Positions 1 through 5,698 of a stretch of 5,730 bases of DNA are shown here, piece after piece. This stretch comes from an uncultured Desulfarculaceae bacterium. GTDB lineage: Bacteria; Desulfobacterota; Desulfarculia; Desulfarculales; Desulfarculaceae. Positions within the stretch are counted from its first letter, which is position 1; every line of letters begins with the position of its first letter. The stretch covers positions 1-5,730 of the forward strand of contig CALERA010000400.1 in assembly GCA_937908275.1 (NCBI GenBank), read 5' to 3'. The notes beneath the pieces were generated by a model. The model was not told the origin of the DNA. It did not search any database and was given only the letters and a program-made list of their open reading frames with translations. The position numbers and the translations under genes are program-made.

Positions 1-300
1 TGCCTTGGGCAGGCAGGTCTATCTTCTCCAGCGCTCAGGCTGTCTGGGGTGGGTCGGGATCTGGGGCAGGTCCATGGCGCGTGATCAACGGTCCCTTCAA
101 CCCCGGGGATATCGCCAGACCACTCCCGCGCCCGTGGGCGACGCTGGCGAGCCGGTTCCGTTCCCAGGATTGTCCTTGATTATTATGATTAGAATTAAGC
201 GGTCTTGGCAAGGCCAAGCCGGCCTGGACCCGGCCCGGCCGAGGGCCGCGCGCCAGGGCCCGGTCCGAAGCCGGACCCTGATGCGCGCCTCCCGGGTGAA
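1..300. other. Gene-free left edge
   Basis: No open frame here has both a credible ribosome binding site and protein-like composition; the frames present give Pro/Arg/Gly-rich translations typical of GC-rich noncoding DNA. Two simple hairpins are visible near the right side (204-218 and 262-277), downstream of the leftward gene that ends at 301. Positions about 174-200 form an AT-rich island in otherwise very GC-rich DNA, containing an imperfect tandem repeat (TGATTATTA at 177-185, TGATTAGAA at 186-194). I see no tRNA, rRNA or mobile-element end. Confidence 0.6.
204..278 (-). terminator. Possible terminator region after the exported-protein gene
   Basis: Reading leftward from the stop at 301, the first hairpin has 6-bp arms GGTCCG/CGGACC (262-267 and 272-277) and a 4-nt loop. 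A second has arms CTTGGC/GCCAAG (204-209 and 213-218) and a 3-nt loop, followed on the minus strand by the moderately T-rich ACCGCTTAATTCTAATC. Neither has a clean run of T residues, so an intrinsic terminator is plausible but weak. The sequence between them is also rich in self-complementary GGCC/GGGCC words. Confidence 0.3.
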
Positions 301-885
301 CTAGGGCTTGGCCAGCCGGGGCAGGATGTACTGCCGCATGACCTTTTCCGACAGCTCCCGGCGGTGTTGGGACAGCTTCTGGTCCAATTCCTGGCGGGTG
401 GGCGCGCTCATCTTGGTCAGGTCGCGCACCTCCAGGATCAGGTAGTTGCCGCCGGCCAGGCAGTGCAGGGTGTCGCCGTTGGCGCTCCAGAAGGCCTTGT
501 CACCCAGGCCGGTGATCTCGCTGATATTCTCGGGCTTGCTGGACTTCTGCACCGAGAGGATGCGCTCGAAGTACTGCTGCGGCGTCTTGAACAGGCCTTC
601 CTGGCCGGCCATGGTGGCCGGGTCGTGCAGGGTCAGGCTGATGGCCCCCACCCCGCCCCGTTGGGCCAGGGGCGCGGCGGTGTGGTGGAAGCATTTCCAC
701 CCCGCGGCCATGCCCACCACCTGGGTCAGGCGGGGCTCGGCCACCGGCTCGCCCAAAACCTGCTCCGCTTCCGCCTGGGTCAGCAGTTGGCAGGGGCTGA
801 TGGCCAGGGCCTGGCCGGGCCACCCCGCCAGCCACAGCAGGGCCAAGCCCGCGATCGTCATGAACCGCTTGCAATGCTTTCCCAT
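301..885 (-). CDS. Small exported protein of unknown function
   Basis: Encodes 194 residues. The ATG at 885 is preferred because a purine-rich GGGAGGGAAG sits just upstream and the protein then begins with a typical Sec signal peptide: basic MGKHCKRF, hydrophobic core about residues 9-24, and an Ala-x-Ala cleavage site near residues 26-28. A longer in-frame extension to 1026 has unlikely composition. The mature part starts with SPCQLLTQAEAEQVLGEPV (residues 30-48), followed by GWKCFHH (62-68) and GLGDKAFW (126-133) before a short beta-like LHCLAGGNYLILEV (140-154). This pattern recalls exported DUF3558-like proteins, from memory and without a search. Mature cysteines are C32, C65 and C142, so a disulfide is possible. 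There is no lipobox, so it is probably soluble in the periplasm. It lies 159 nt past the kinase gene, probably as a separate transcription unit, and its link to the operon is unknown. Confidence 0.8.
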   Translation of the reverse strand: MGKHCKRFMTIAGLALLWLAGWPGQALAISPCQLLTQAEAEQVLGEPVAEPRLTQVVGMAAGWKCFHHTAAPLAQRGGVGAISLTLHDPATMAGQEGLFKTPQQYFERILSVQKSSKPENISEITGLGDKAFWSANGDTLHCLAGGNYLILEVRDLTKMSAPTRQELDQKLSQHRRELSEKVMRQYILPRLAKP

Positions 886-907
886 CGCTTCCCTCCCTCG
901 CGCGTGT

Positions 908-947
908 TGATCAGGCTCGCTCAGCCGGGGCAGGCTTAGCTTGATCA
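908..947. repeat. Inverted repeat in the leader of the exported-protein gene
   Basis: TGATCAGGCT (908-917) and AGCTTGATCA (938-947) are inverted copies matching at 9 of 10 positions, separated by 20 nt. Each carries the self-palindromic core TGATCA. The right arm overlaps the candidate -10 box and the whole element precedes the start codon at 885. It could be an operator with two half-sites 30 nt apart or an RNA stem-loop in the leader. It is visible in the sequence; its function is inferred. Confidence 0.4.
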
Positions 948-973
948 TACCCGCAAAGCCGGGGGGAAATGAA
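944..973 (-). promoter_or_regulatory. Candidate promoter for the exported-protein gene
   Basis: On the minus strand TATGAT (949-944) is a good match to a -10 box. TTCATT (973-968), 18 nt upstream, is a weak -35 match (3 of 6). Transcription would begin near 937 and leave a leader of about 50 nt before the ATG at 885. The separating gap and possible upstream terminator fit an independent promoter, but the -35 is poor. Confidence 0.3.
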
Positions 974-978
974 GCGCC

Positions 979-1017
979 GCCCGCCCCCGCCAGGAGGCGG
1001 CGAGGGTGGCGGCGGGC
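979..1017 (-). terminator. Possible terminator at the operon end
   Basis: Just downstream of the kinase stop codon, an outer stem GCCCGCC/GGCGGGC (979-985 and 1011-1017) encloses an inner stem CCGCC/GGCGG with an AGGA loop on the plus strand (987-991 and 996-1000). On the minus strand it is followed by GGCGCTTCATTTCCCC, which has only a few T residues. The fold should be stable but the missing T-run makes termination uncertain, and GC-rich DNA forms such stems by chance. Confidence 0.35.
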
Positions 1018-1044
1018 TGGTTGCATTCGGGGGCGCGGGTCGGC

Positions 1045-2613
1045 CTAGGCCGCGGCCGGGTGCATGTCCGGGATGTCGGCCGGGATGGTGGTGATGGGCA
1101 GCAGCACGGTGAAGGTGCTGCCCTGGCCCTCGCGGCTGCTGACCTGGATGCGGCCGCCGTGCTTGGCCACGATGCCCTGGGAGACCGAAAGCCCCAGGCC
1201 GGTGCCCTTGCCCTTGGCCTTGGTGGTGAAGAAGGGGTCGAAGATGGTGCTCTTGATGTGGTCCGGGATGCCGCTGCCAAAGTCGATGACCTTCACCGCC
1301 AGGTAGTTGGGCTCGTCGGCCGGCACCACCACGATCTGGATCTTGCCGCCCTTGGGCGAGGCGTCCCGGGCGTTGAGGATCAGGTTCAGGAAGACCTGCT
1401 GCAACTGCTGGGCGTCGCCGTGCACCCGGGGCAGGTTGTCGGTGGCGTTGAACTCGATGCGGTTGCCCGAGAGCCGAATCTGGTTGGCGGCCAGGCTGAT
1501 GGTCTCGCCCAGGAGCCGGGCCAGGTCCAGGGGCTCCACCTGGGAGCCGCTCTCGCGGGCGAAGTCCAGCAGGTTGCGGATGATGCGCCGGGCGCGATCG
1601 GCCTCCTGCACCACGTCGCCCAGCATGTCCAGGCGTTCGGCGTCATCCAGCTCCGGATAGTCCTCCAACAGCGAATGGGCGGTGAGGGTGATGTTGTTCA
1701 GGGGGTTGTTGAGCTCGTGGGCCACCCCGGCGGTGAGGGTGCCCACCGCGCGCATCTTGTGCGACTGGATCAGGACCTCCTCCCGGCTCTGGATCTCGTC
1801 GATCATGCCGTTGATGGCCAGGGCCAGGTCCAGGAACTCGTCCTTGTAGCGCCGGGCCGGGGTGATGGGGGTGTAGTCGCCCCGGGCGATGCGCTGGGCA
1901 TAGCCGGAAAAGCGGGCCAGGGCCCCCACGATGCGCTGGCGCAGCATCCAGGACACCGCCAGCATGAAGGCGGTGAGGAACAGCAGCGAGCTGAGGATGA
2001 TGCCCCGGAAGCTGGCCATGGCCGTGCGCACCGAGTCCTGCTCCTTGTGCACCAGGTTCTCGGCGAAGCTCACCATCTGGTGCCCGTGGTCGCGCAGTTC
2101 CAGCTCGATCAGCTTCTTGGCCTCGGGGTCGGGCTTGGCCTCGGACTTGTCCAGGGCCGCCAGGCGGGCCAGGAGCTCCTGGTAGCGGTCCAGGTGGGGC
2201 AGCATCACCGCGAAGGAGCGCTCGCCGGCCACCTTGCGCAGGGGCTCGGCGTTGCGCTTCAATATTTCCCGCGCCCGCAGGGCGTTGTCCATGGCCTCGC
2301 TGAGGTTGGTGCCGTAGAGGAAATAGTTCTTCTCGAAGCGCCGGGCCTGTTGCAGCTCGATGATGAACTCGTTGGCGATGTCCAGAAAGCCCAGCTTCTC
2401 CTCCACCCCCTGGCTGTTGTGCCACAGGGCCAGGGCCACCCCCACCCCGAAGACAAAGGTGAGCAGGCTCACCAGCAGGATGTGCAGGCGCAGGCTCAGG
2501 GAGGGGCGGTTGACCAGGGCCCGGCGCGCGGCCACCGTGGCGCTGGAGGCGTGCGGGCTGGCCGGGACCGTCTCCGGCGCGGGTTGGCGGCTGGGGTCGG
2601 GCGTCTGGTTCAT
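1045..2613 (-). CDS. Membrane sensor histidine kinase, NtrB/PilS-like core
   Basis: Encodes 522 residues. A Pro/Ala-rich cytoplasmic tail (1-42) leads to a first membrane helix (about 43-64), a mostly helical periplasmic region (65-203), a second membrane helix (about 204-224) and a HAMP-like linker (about 225-278). The dimerisation helix carries the phospho-acceptor in GVAHELNNPLNN, His299. The ATPase domain has its N box NLILNARDA (410-418), G1 DFGSGIP (444-450), F box DPFFTTK (459-465) and G2 GTGLGLS (470-476), so all kinase motifs are intact. The HELNNPL box is typical of the NtrB/PilS/DctB class. The periplasmic segment includes RRFEKNYFLYG (91-101), resembling the RRxEKxFL signature of helical-bundle ligand sensors. 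There is no attached receiver, so phosphate must pass to separate proteins. Its ATG overlaps the stop of receiver 1 (ATGA), and the nearest AAAGGAG is a long 14 nt away, which points to translational coupling. The signal is unknown. Confidence 0.95.
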   Translation of the reverse strand: MNQTPDPSRQPAPETVPASPHASSATVAARRALVNRPSLSLRLHILLVSLLTFVFGVGVALALWHNSQGVEEKLGFLDIANEFIIELQQARRFEKNYFLYGTNLSEAMDNALRAREILKRNAEPLRKVAGERSFAVMLPHLDRYQELLARLAALDKSEAKPDPEAKKLIELELRDHGHQMVSFAENLVHKEQDSVRTAMASFRGIILSSLLFLTAFMLAVSWMLRQRIVGALARFSGYAQRIARGDYTPITPARRYKDEFLDLALAINGMIDEIQSREEVLIQSHKMRAVGTLTAGVAHELNNPLNNITLTAHSLLEDYPELDDAERLDMLGDVVQEADRARRIIRNLLDFARESGSQVEPLDLARLLGETISLAANQIRLSGNRIEFNATDNLPRVHGDAQQLQQVFLNLILNARDASPKGGKIQIVVVPADEPNYLAVKVIDFGSGIPDHIKSTIFDPFFTTKAKGKGTGLGLSVSQGIVAKHGGRIQVSSREGQGSTFTVLLPITTIPADIPDMHPAAA

Positions 2614-3029
2614 GCCTGGGATTGCTGCTCCTTTGCCTGGGGCGGCTCCACCGCGAAGCCCAGCGAGCCCAGGGCGCGCGAAACCGCCCCGCGCAGGTCG
2701 TCCGGGGTGAAGGGCTTGGCCAGGAAGTCAAAGGCCCCCTTGGCCATGGCCTGGCGGGCCAGGGACATCATGGCATAACCGGTGATCAGGATCACCCGGG
2801 TTTCGGGCGAGATCTTCAGCGCGGTCTCCAGGATGTCCAGGCCGGTCACCTCGTCCATGCGGACGTCGCTGACCACCACGTCGAAATGTTTCTTGGGCAG
2901 GCGCAGCAGGGCGGCGTAGGGATCGCTGAAGACCTCCACCTGGCCGCCCAGGCGCTCCAGCATCGGCCCCAGGCGCTTGCCCACCAGGGGCTCGTCGTCC
3001 ACCACCAGGATCTGGGGTTGCTCGGCCAT
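2610..3029 (-). CDS. Single-domain response regulator 1 (CheY-like receiver)
   Basis: Encodes 139 residues that are almost entirely one receiver domain. It has the acidic pair D11/D12, the phospho-acceptor D55 in VVSDVRMDE, the switch T83 in ITGYA and the conserved K105 in LAKPF. All catalytic residues are present, so it should accept phosphate. After about residue 125 only a short Gln/Lys-rich tail remains and there is no DNA-binding, GGDEF or AAA+ output domain. The start at 3029 is supported by GGGGGAG just upstream (3034-3040). The stop overlaps the start of the histidine kinase by 4 nt, making it the most likely cognate partner. It is about 55% identical to receiver 2 (72 of the first 130 positions by ungapped hand alignment). 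Likely roles are phosphorelay, phosphate sink or a protein-binding switch. Local annotation as a transcription factor would be wrong. Confidence 0.93.
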   Translation of the reverse strand: MAEQPQILVVDDEPLVGKRLGPMLERLGGQVEVFSDPYAALLRLPKKHFDVVVSDVRMDEVTGLDILETALKISPETRVILITGYAMMSLARQAMAKGAFDFLAKPFTPDDLRGAVSRALGSLGFAVEPPQAKEQQSQA

Positions 3030-3040
3030 GGTTCTCCCCC

Positions 3041-3058
3041 TTTCCGGCTGGCCGGAAA
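3041..3058 (-). other. Hairpin just upstream of the receiver 1 ribosome site
   Basis: TTTCCGGC (3041-3048) and GCCGGAAA (3051-3058) form a perfect 8-bp inverted repeat around a 2-nt centre, so at least the closing pair must open to make a loop. In the mRNA it lies between the stop of the kinase-like gene and the GGGGGAG ribosome site of receiver 1. It may influence mRNA stability or processing between the two genes. It has no T-run and is unlikely to be a terminator. Confidence 0.5.
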
Positions 3059-3063
3059 CCAGC

Positions 3064-3888
3064 CTAGCGCATGGTTTCCGCCGCCTCCTGGAACACGTCG
3101 GTGATGGCCTCCACCTTCAGCTCGCCCACCCCGGCCACCCCGCCGGCCAGCTCGCGCACCGAGGCCACCTTGCGCTCCTGGTGGCGGCGCACCGCCAGGA
3201 TGGTCACCGTGACTTCGCTGCCCACCACGCCGACCGTGGCCTCGGGGTGGTCCTCGATCAGGGCGGCCCGGACCCTGGCCCCCAGGGCCAGCTCCCGCAG
3301 GTGGTTCTGGGAGTAGGTCATGGCCTGGAAGCGGCGGTAGCCGGCGGTGCGCACGATGATGTCCGCCGCCTGCTCGGGCTCGATCTGTCCCAGGCCCACC
3401 ACCAGGTCATAAATGGAGGCGTCGGCCTCGTCCAGGCCATAGGCGAACTGGGACCACTGGGCCAGGCGCTTGTCCTCGTCCAGGATCAGCCGCCGGGCCC
3501 GGTCCTCGCCCAGGTTCTCGCGCCGGGCCCGCTCCTGGGCGCGCTGGTCCAGGTCGGCCTGCACCCGCACCTTGAGCAGATGGGCCACGCCCGCCACGCA
3601 GAGATGGGCGGCCAGGCCGATGGTCACCAGGTTGTCGGCGGTCAGGCGCTCCAGGAGCGCGGCCTCGATGTAGGCCAGGCAGCGGGCGCGCAGGGCCTTG
3701 TGCATGCCCAGGAGCGAGGGACCCTGCTCCAGGGCCTCCACCAGGCGCGCCTCGGGCGCCTGGTATTGCGCCGCCACCTCGGCCAACAGCTCCCGCCCCA
3801 CCAGGGGCTGGTTCAGCTCCCGGGCCACCAGCCGGGCCACCTCCTGGGCCCGGCTGAATGGTCCGGCGGATATGGCAATGATCGGCAT
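3064..3888 (-). CDS. Cytidylate-kinase-like protein with C-terminal BON-like domain
   Basis: Encodes 274 residues with no signal peptide, so cytoplasmic. Residues 1 to about 185 follow the cytidylate-kinase-2 (AAA-type NMP kinase) layout: strand IIAISAG, helix QEVARLVARELNQPLV, GRELLAEVAAQY (31-42), strand NLVTIGLAAHL (86-96), strand LKVRVQA (105-111), an Arg-rich lid-like stretch (R116, R120, R122, R123), DKR (139-141) and YDLVV (160-164). The P-loop is abnormal: SAGPFSRAQE replaces the usual glycine-rich SRxxGSGG, the expected D of the DRE motif is G31, and the GR after the central strand is GL (91-92). It may therefore not phosphorylate nucleotides. Residues about 200-265 (RVRAALIEDHPEATVGVVG through VAGVGELKVEAI) resemble a BON domain, which binds membranes, proteins or small ligands. 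The start at 3888 has AAGGGGAAG just upstream. Its position between two receivers suggests it is their effector or adaptor, which is inference. Naming it cmk would be unjustified. Confidence 0.8.
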   Translation of the reverse strand: MPIIAISAGPFSRAQEVARLVARELNQPLVGRELLAEVAAQYQAPEARLVEALEQGPSLLGMHKALRARCLAYIEAALLERLTADNLVTIGLAAHLCVAGVAHLLKVRVQADLDQRAQERARRENLGEDRARRLILDEDKRLAQWSQFAYGLDEADASIYDLVVGLGQIEPEQAADIIVRTAGYRRFQAMTYSQNHLRELALGARVRAALIEDHPEATVGVVGSEVTVTILAVRRHQERKVASVRELAGGVAGVGELKVEAITDVFQEAAETMR

Positions 3889-3903
3889 CGCTTCCCCTTT
3901 TCC

Positions 3904-3918
3904 GGCGGCCAGGCCGCC
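3904..3918 (-). other. Hairpin just upstream of the kinase-like gene's ribosome site
   Basis: GGCGGC (3904-3909) and GCCGCC (3913-3918) form a 6-bp stem with a 3-nt loop, directly followed in the mRNA by GGAAAAGGGGAAG and the ATG at 3888. The arrangement copies the leader of receiver 1, where a hairpin also ends in GCCGGAAA before a G-rich ribosome site. A regulatory or stability role is inferred only from this repetition. Confidence 0.4.
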
Positions 3919-3926
3919 GCCAGGCC

Positions 3927-4343
3927 TCAGGCCTCGGCCGCCAGGCCGGGCGCGGGCATTTGCAGGGACACCCCCAGGTCGCCGGCGGCCTTGACCACCG
4001 TCTCCAGGAGGTCCCGGGGCTTGAAGGGCTTGGCGATGAAATCGAAGGCCCCCTTGGCCAACGATTCCCGGGCCACCTCCAGGGTGGCGTAGCCGGTGAT
4101 CATGATCACCCGGGTGCGGGGCGAGCGCTTCAGCACCCGCTCCAGCACCTCGATGCCGTCCATTTCGTCCATGCGGATGTCGGTGACCACGATGTCGAAG
4201 GTCTCCTGGTCCAGGCGCTCCAGGGCCAGGCGGGGGTCCTCGAAGGTCTCGGCCTGGCAGCCCAGCTTGGCCAGGGCCGGGGCCAACCGCTTGCCCACGA
4301 TGGGCTCGTCATCCAAGACCAGAACCTTGAGGTTCGCGGACAT
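3927..4343 (-). CDS. Single-domain response regulator 2 (CheY-like receiver)
   Basis: Encodes 138 residues forming a complete receiver: acidic pair D11/D12, phospho-acceptor D55 in VVTDIRMDE, switch T83 in ITGYA and K105 in IAKPF. No output domain follows; the tail (about 125-138) is short and Ala-rich. The ATG at 4343 has a strong GAGAGGAGG ribosome site (4349-4357) that fills the 14-nt gap after the permease stop codon, so the two genes are surely co-transcribed. The protein is a clear paralogue of receiver 1, with the same spacing of every key residue, and the two genes flank the kinase-like/BON gene. Divergence is greatest in the surface helices (residues 61-70 and 84-95) and the C-terminus, which suggests the two may choose different partners. 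It could share the downstream histidine kinase or be served by another kinase elsewhere. Confidence 0.93.
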   Translation of the reverse strand: MSANLKVLVLDDEPIVGKRLAPALAKLGCQAETFEDPRLALERLDQETFDIVVTDIRMDEMDGIEVLERVLKRSPRTRVIMITGYATLEVARESLAKGAFDFIAKPFKPRDLLETVVKAAGDLGVSLQMPAPGLAAEA

Positions 4344-4357
4344 GACTGCCTCCTCTC

Positions 4358-5470
4358 CTAGGCCTGCGCGGTTTGGGTCGCGGCGCGGGGCTCGGCCAGA
4401 CTGCTCTTGAGCCGTCGCCGCTGGCGATAGGCCCGGGCGACTTGGTAGAGGATCATGAGAGTGCCGCCGATGCCGCTGCCGAAAAGCATCACCTTGCTGG
4501 CGCCGTTGAACCAGGGATCCAGGGCCGCGCTCATGCCCAGCATGTCCAACTGGCGCAGGTAGACCGGCACCGCCAGGGCGCGGCTGATGACGCAGAGCAG
4601 GATGATGACCGCGGTGACCATGCGGATGTAGCGTTCGTTGACCACCTTGACCCCGTAGACGCCCAGGTGAACCCCGATCAGGGAGCCCAGGTAGAGCAGG
4701 AGGGTCAGGCGGATGTCCACGTAACCGGCCCAGGCGTAGTTCAGGGCCCCGAAGGCCCCCATGAACATGGCCAGGTAGAGCTCGGTGCCGGCGGCCACGG
4801 CGGTGGGGATGCCGAAGACGTAGATCATGGCCGGCACCCCGATGAAGCCGCCCACGCCGATGGTGCCGGCCAGGTAGCCGGTGGCCAGGCCCACCAGGAG
4901 CAGGATCCAGAGCGAGACCTTCACGTCGGCCACCTTGAAGTAGATCATCGGGGGCAGGTTCATGCGGCCCAGGGCGTCGGCGATCTTGCGCGAGGGACCG
5001 CTGTCGCCGCCCTCCTCGCCGCCATTGCCGCCCTTGAGGTCGCGCACCATGGACAGGGCCACGGCGGTGAGGATGCCCACGAAGACCAGGCTGATGTAGA
5101 GGTTGGCGCCGGCGCCCTTGTCGGCGTGGCTGTCGCCGCCGCTCTCGAAGAGCACGCTGCTGATCCAGACCGCCAGGCGGATGCCGGCGGCGGCGGTGAT
5201 GAGCAGGAACATGGCCAGTTTCTTGTCCACGTTGCCCATCTCGCCGTGCTTGTGCGAGCCCACCATGGCCTTGCCGAACTTGTGGGTGATGTTGCTGGCC
5301 ACGGCCACCACGCCCTGGACCCCGATGTTCATCATGCCGGGGGTCATGAAGAAGGCGCCGCCGCTGCCGATGAAGCCGCTGAGCACGCCGCCGATGAAGC
5401 CCAACACCACCACCTGGATGGCGGAGTAGATGTCGAGCTGGACGAACAGTTCCGATAGCATGTGTTCCAT
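4358..5470 (-). CDS. TSUP (TauE/SafE) family membrane permease
   Basis: Encodes 370 residues of a polytopic inner-membrane protein with roughly eight to ten hydrophobic segments. The two pseudo-repeats of the family are visible, each with its glycine-rich signature: GFIGSGGAFFMTP (32-44) and GTIGVGGFIGVP (202-213), the second followed by the TAVAAGTELYLAMFMGAFGA region (223-242). Family members export or import sulfite, sulfonates, sulfoacetate and related small anions; the substrate here cannot be told from sequence. At 370 residues it is longer than the common form of about 250. The extra length is partly a hydrophilic loop rich in Gly, Asp and Glu (about 143-180, probably cytoplasmic because of its basic residues), a second polar loop (108-123) and a basic C-terminal tail (RQRRRLK, 349-355). 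The start at 5470 has AAGGAG seven bases upstream. It precedes the signalling genes by 14 nt, suggesting that transport and sensing are coupled, as inference. Confidence 0.9.
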   Translation of the reverse strand: MEHMLSELFVQLDIYSAIQVVVLGFIGGVLSGFIGSGGAFFMTPGMMNIGVQGVVAVASNITHKFGKAMVGSHKHGEMGNVDKKLAMFLLITAAAGIRLAVWISSVLFESGGDSHADKGAGANLYISLVFVGILTAVALSMVRDLKGGNGGEEGGDSGPSRKIADALGRMNLPPMIYFKVADVKVSLWILLLVGLATGYLAGTIGVGGFIGVPAMIYVFGIPTAVAAGTELYLAMFMGAFGALNYAWAGYVDIRLTLLLYLGSLIGVHLGVYGVKVVNERYIRMVTAVIILLCVISRALAVPVYLRQLDMLGMSAALDPWFNGASKVMLFGSGIGGTLMILYQVARAYRQRRRLKSSLAEPRAATQTAQA

Positions 5471-5504
5471 GTCAGATCTCCTTGCCCGGGCCTTTTCCCA
5501 GCGC

Positions 5505-5698
5505 CTACTCGAACTTGAACCATTTCATCAAAAGACCGGTGGCGTTGCCGTAGAGATAGGCCACGGCAGGCACGGTGAGCACGATGGCGGCGGTGGCCAG
5601 CCAACGCCAGGATTGCCAATCCGGTCCGGCCAGGAAGTCCAGGATGGGGCGCTGGAAGGTGAAGGCCAGCAGGTAGATGAGCACCGTGAGGGCCAGGT
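5505..5698 (-). CDS. Small membrane protein, C-terminal part only
   Basis: The frame ending at TAG (5507-5505) gives about 63 genuine residues and continues to the end of the biological sequence, so the start codon is missing. The visible part has two hydrophobic segments, LALTVLIYLLAFTF and WLATAAIVLTVPAVAYLYG, joined by a Trp-rich polar stretch (PDWQSWRW), and ends in the basic/aromatic tail LLMKWFKFE. This predicts at least two membrane helices. I do not recognise the family. The stop lies 34 nt before the permease ATG on the same strand, so it is probably an accessory subunit or partner of the permease in the same operon, which is inference. Translating further right in this frame adds TGVQTCALPI, which is adapter and not protein. 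Confidence 0.7.

Noticed and set aside
170..189. Plus-strand promoter with TTGTCC and TATGAT
   Set aside because: The two hexamers are only 8 bases apart, far from the usual 16-18, and no plus-strand gene follows.
205..939. 244-residue open frame on the plus strand
   Set aside because: Antisense to the exported-protein gene, which has a ribosome site and signal peptide; this frame has neither.
886..1026. N-terminal extension of the exported protein
   Set aside because: The in-frame extension would bury the signal peptide and has no good ribosome site; the start at 885 has one.
1006..2778. 590-residue open frame on the plus strand
   Set aside because: It is antisense to the histidine kinase, whose motifs are complete. 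The translation is a low-complexity Gly/His/Gln/Val mixture, typical of antisense frames in GC-rich DNA.
2977..4092. 371-residue open frame on the plus strand
   Set aside because: Lies opposite the kinase-like gene and parts of both receiver genes, has no recognisable motif and has biased composition.
4373..5458. 361-residue open frame on the plus strand
   Set aside because: Exactly mirrors the TSUP permease; rich in His, Asp, Gly and Ala with no domain, so an antisense shadow.
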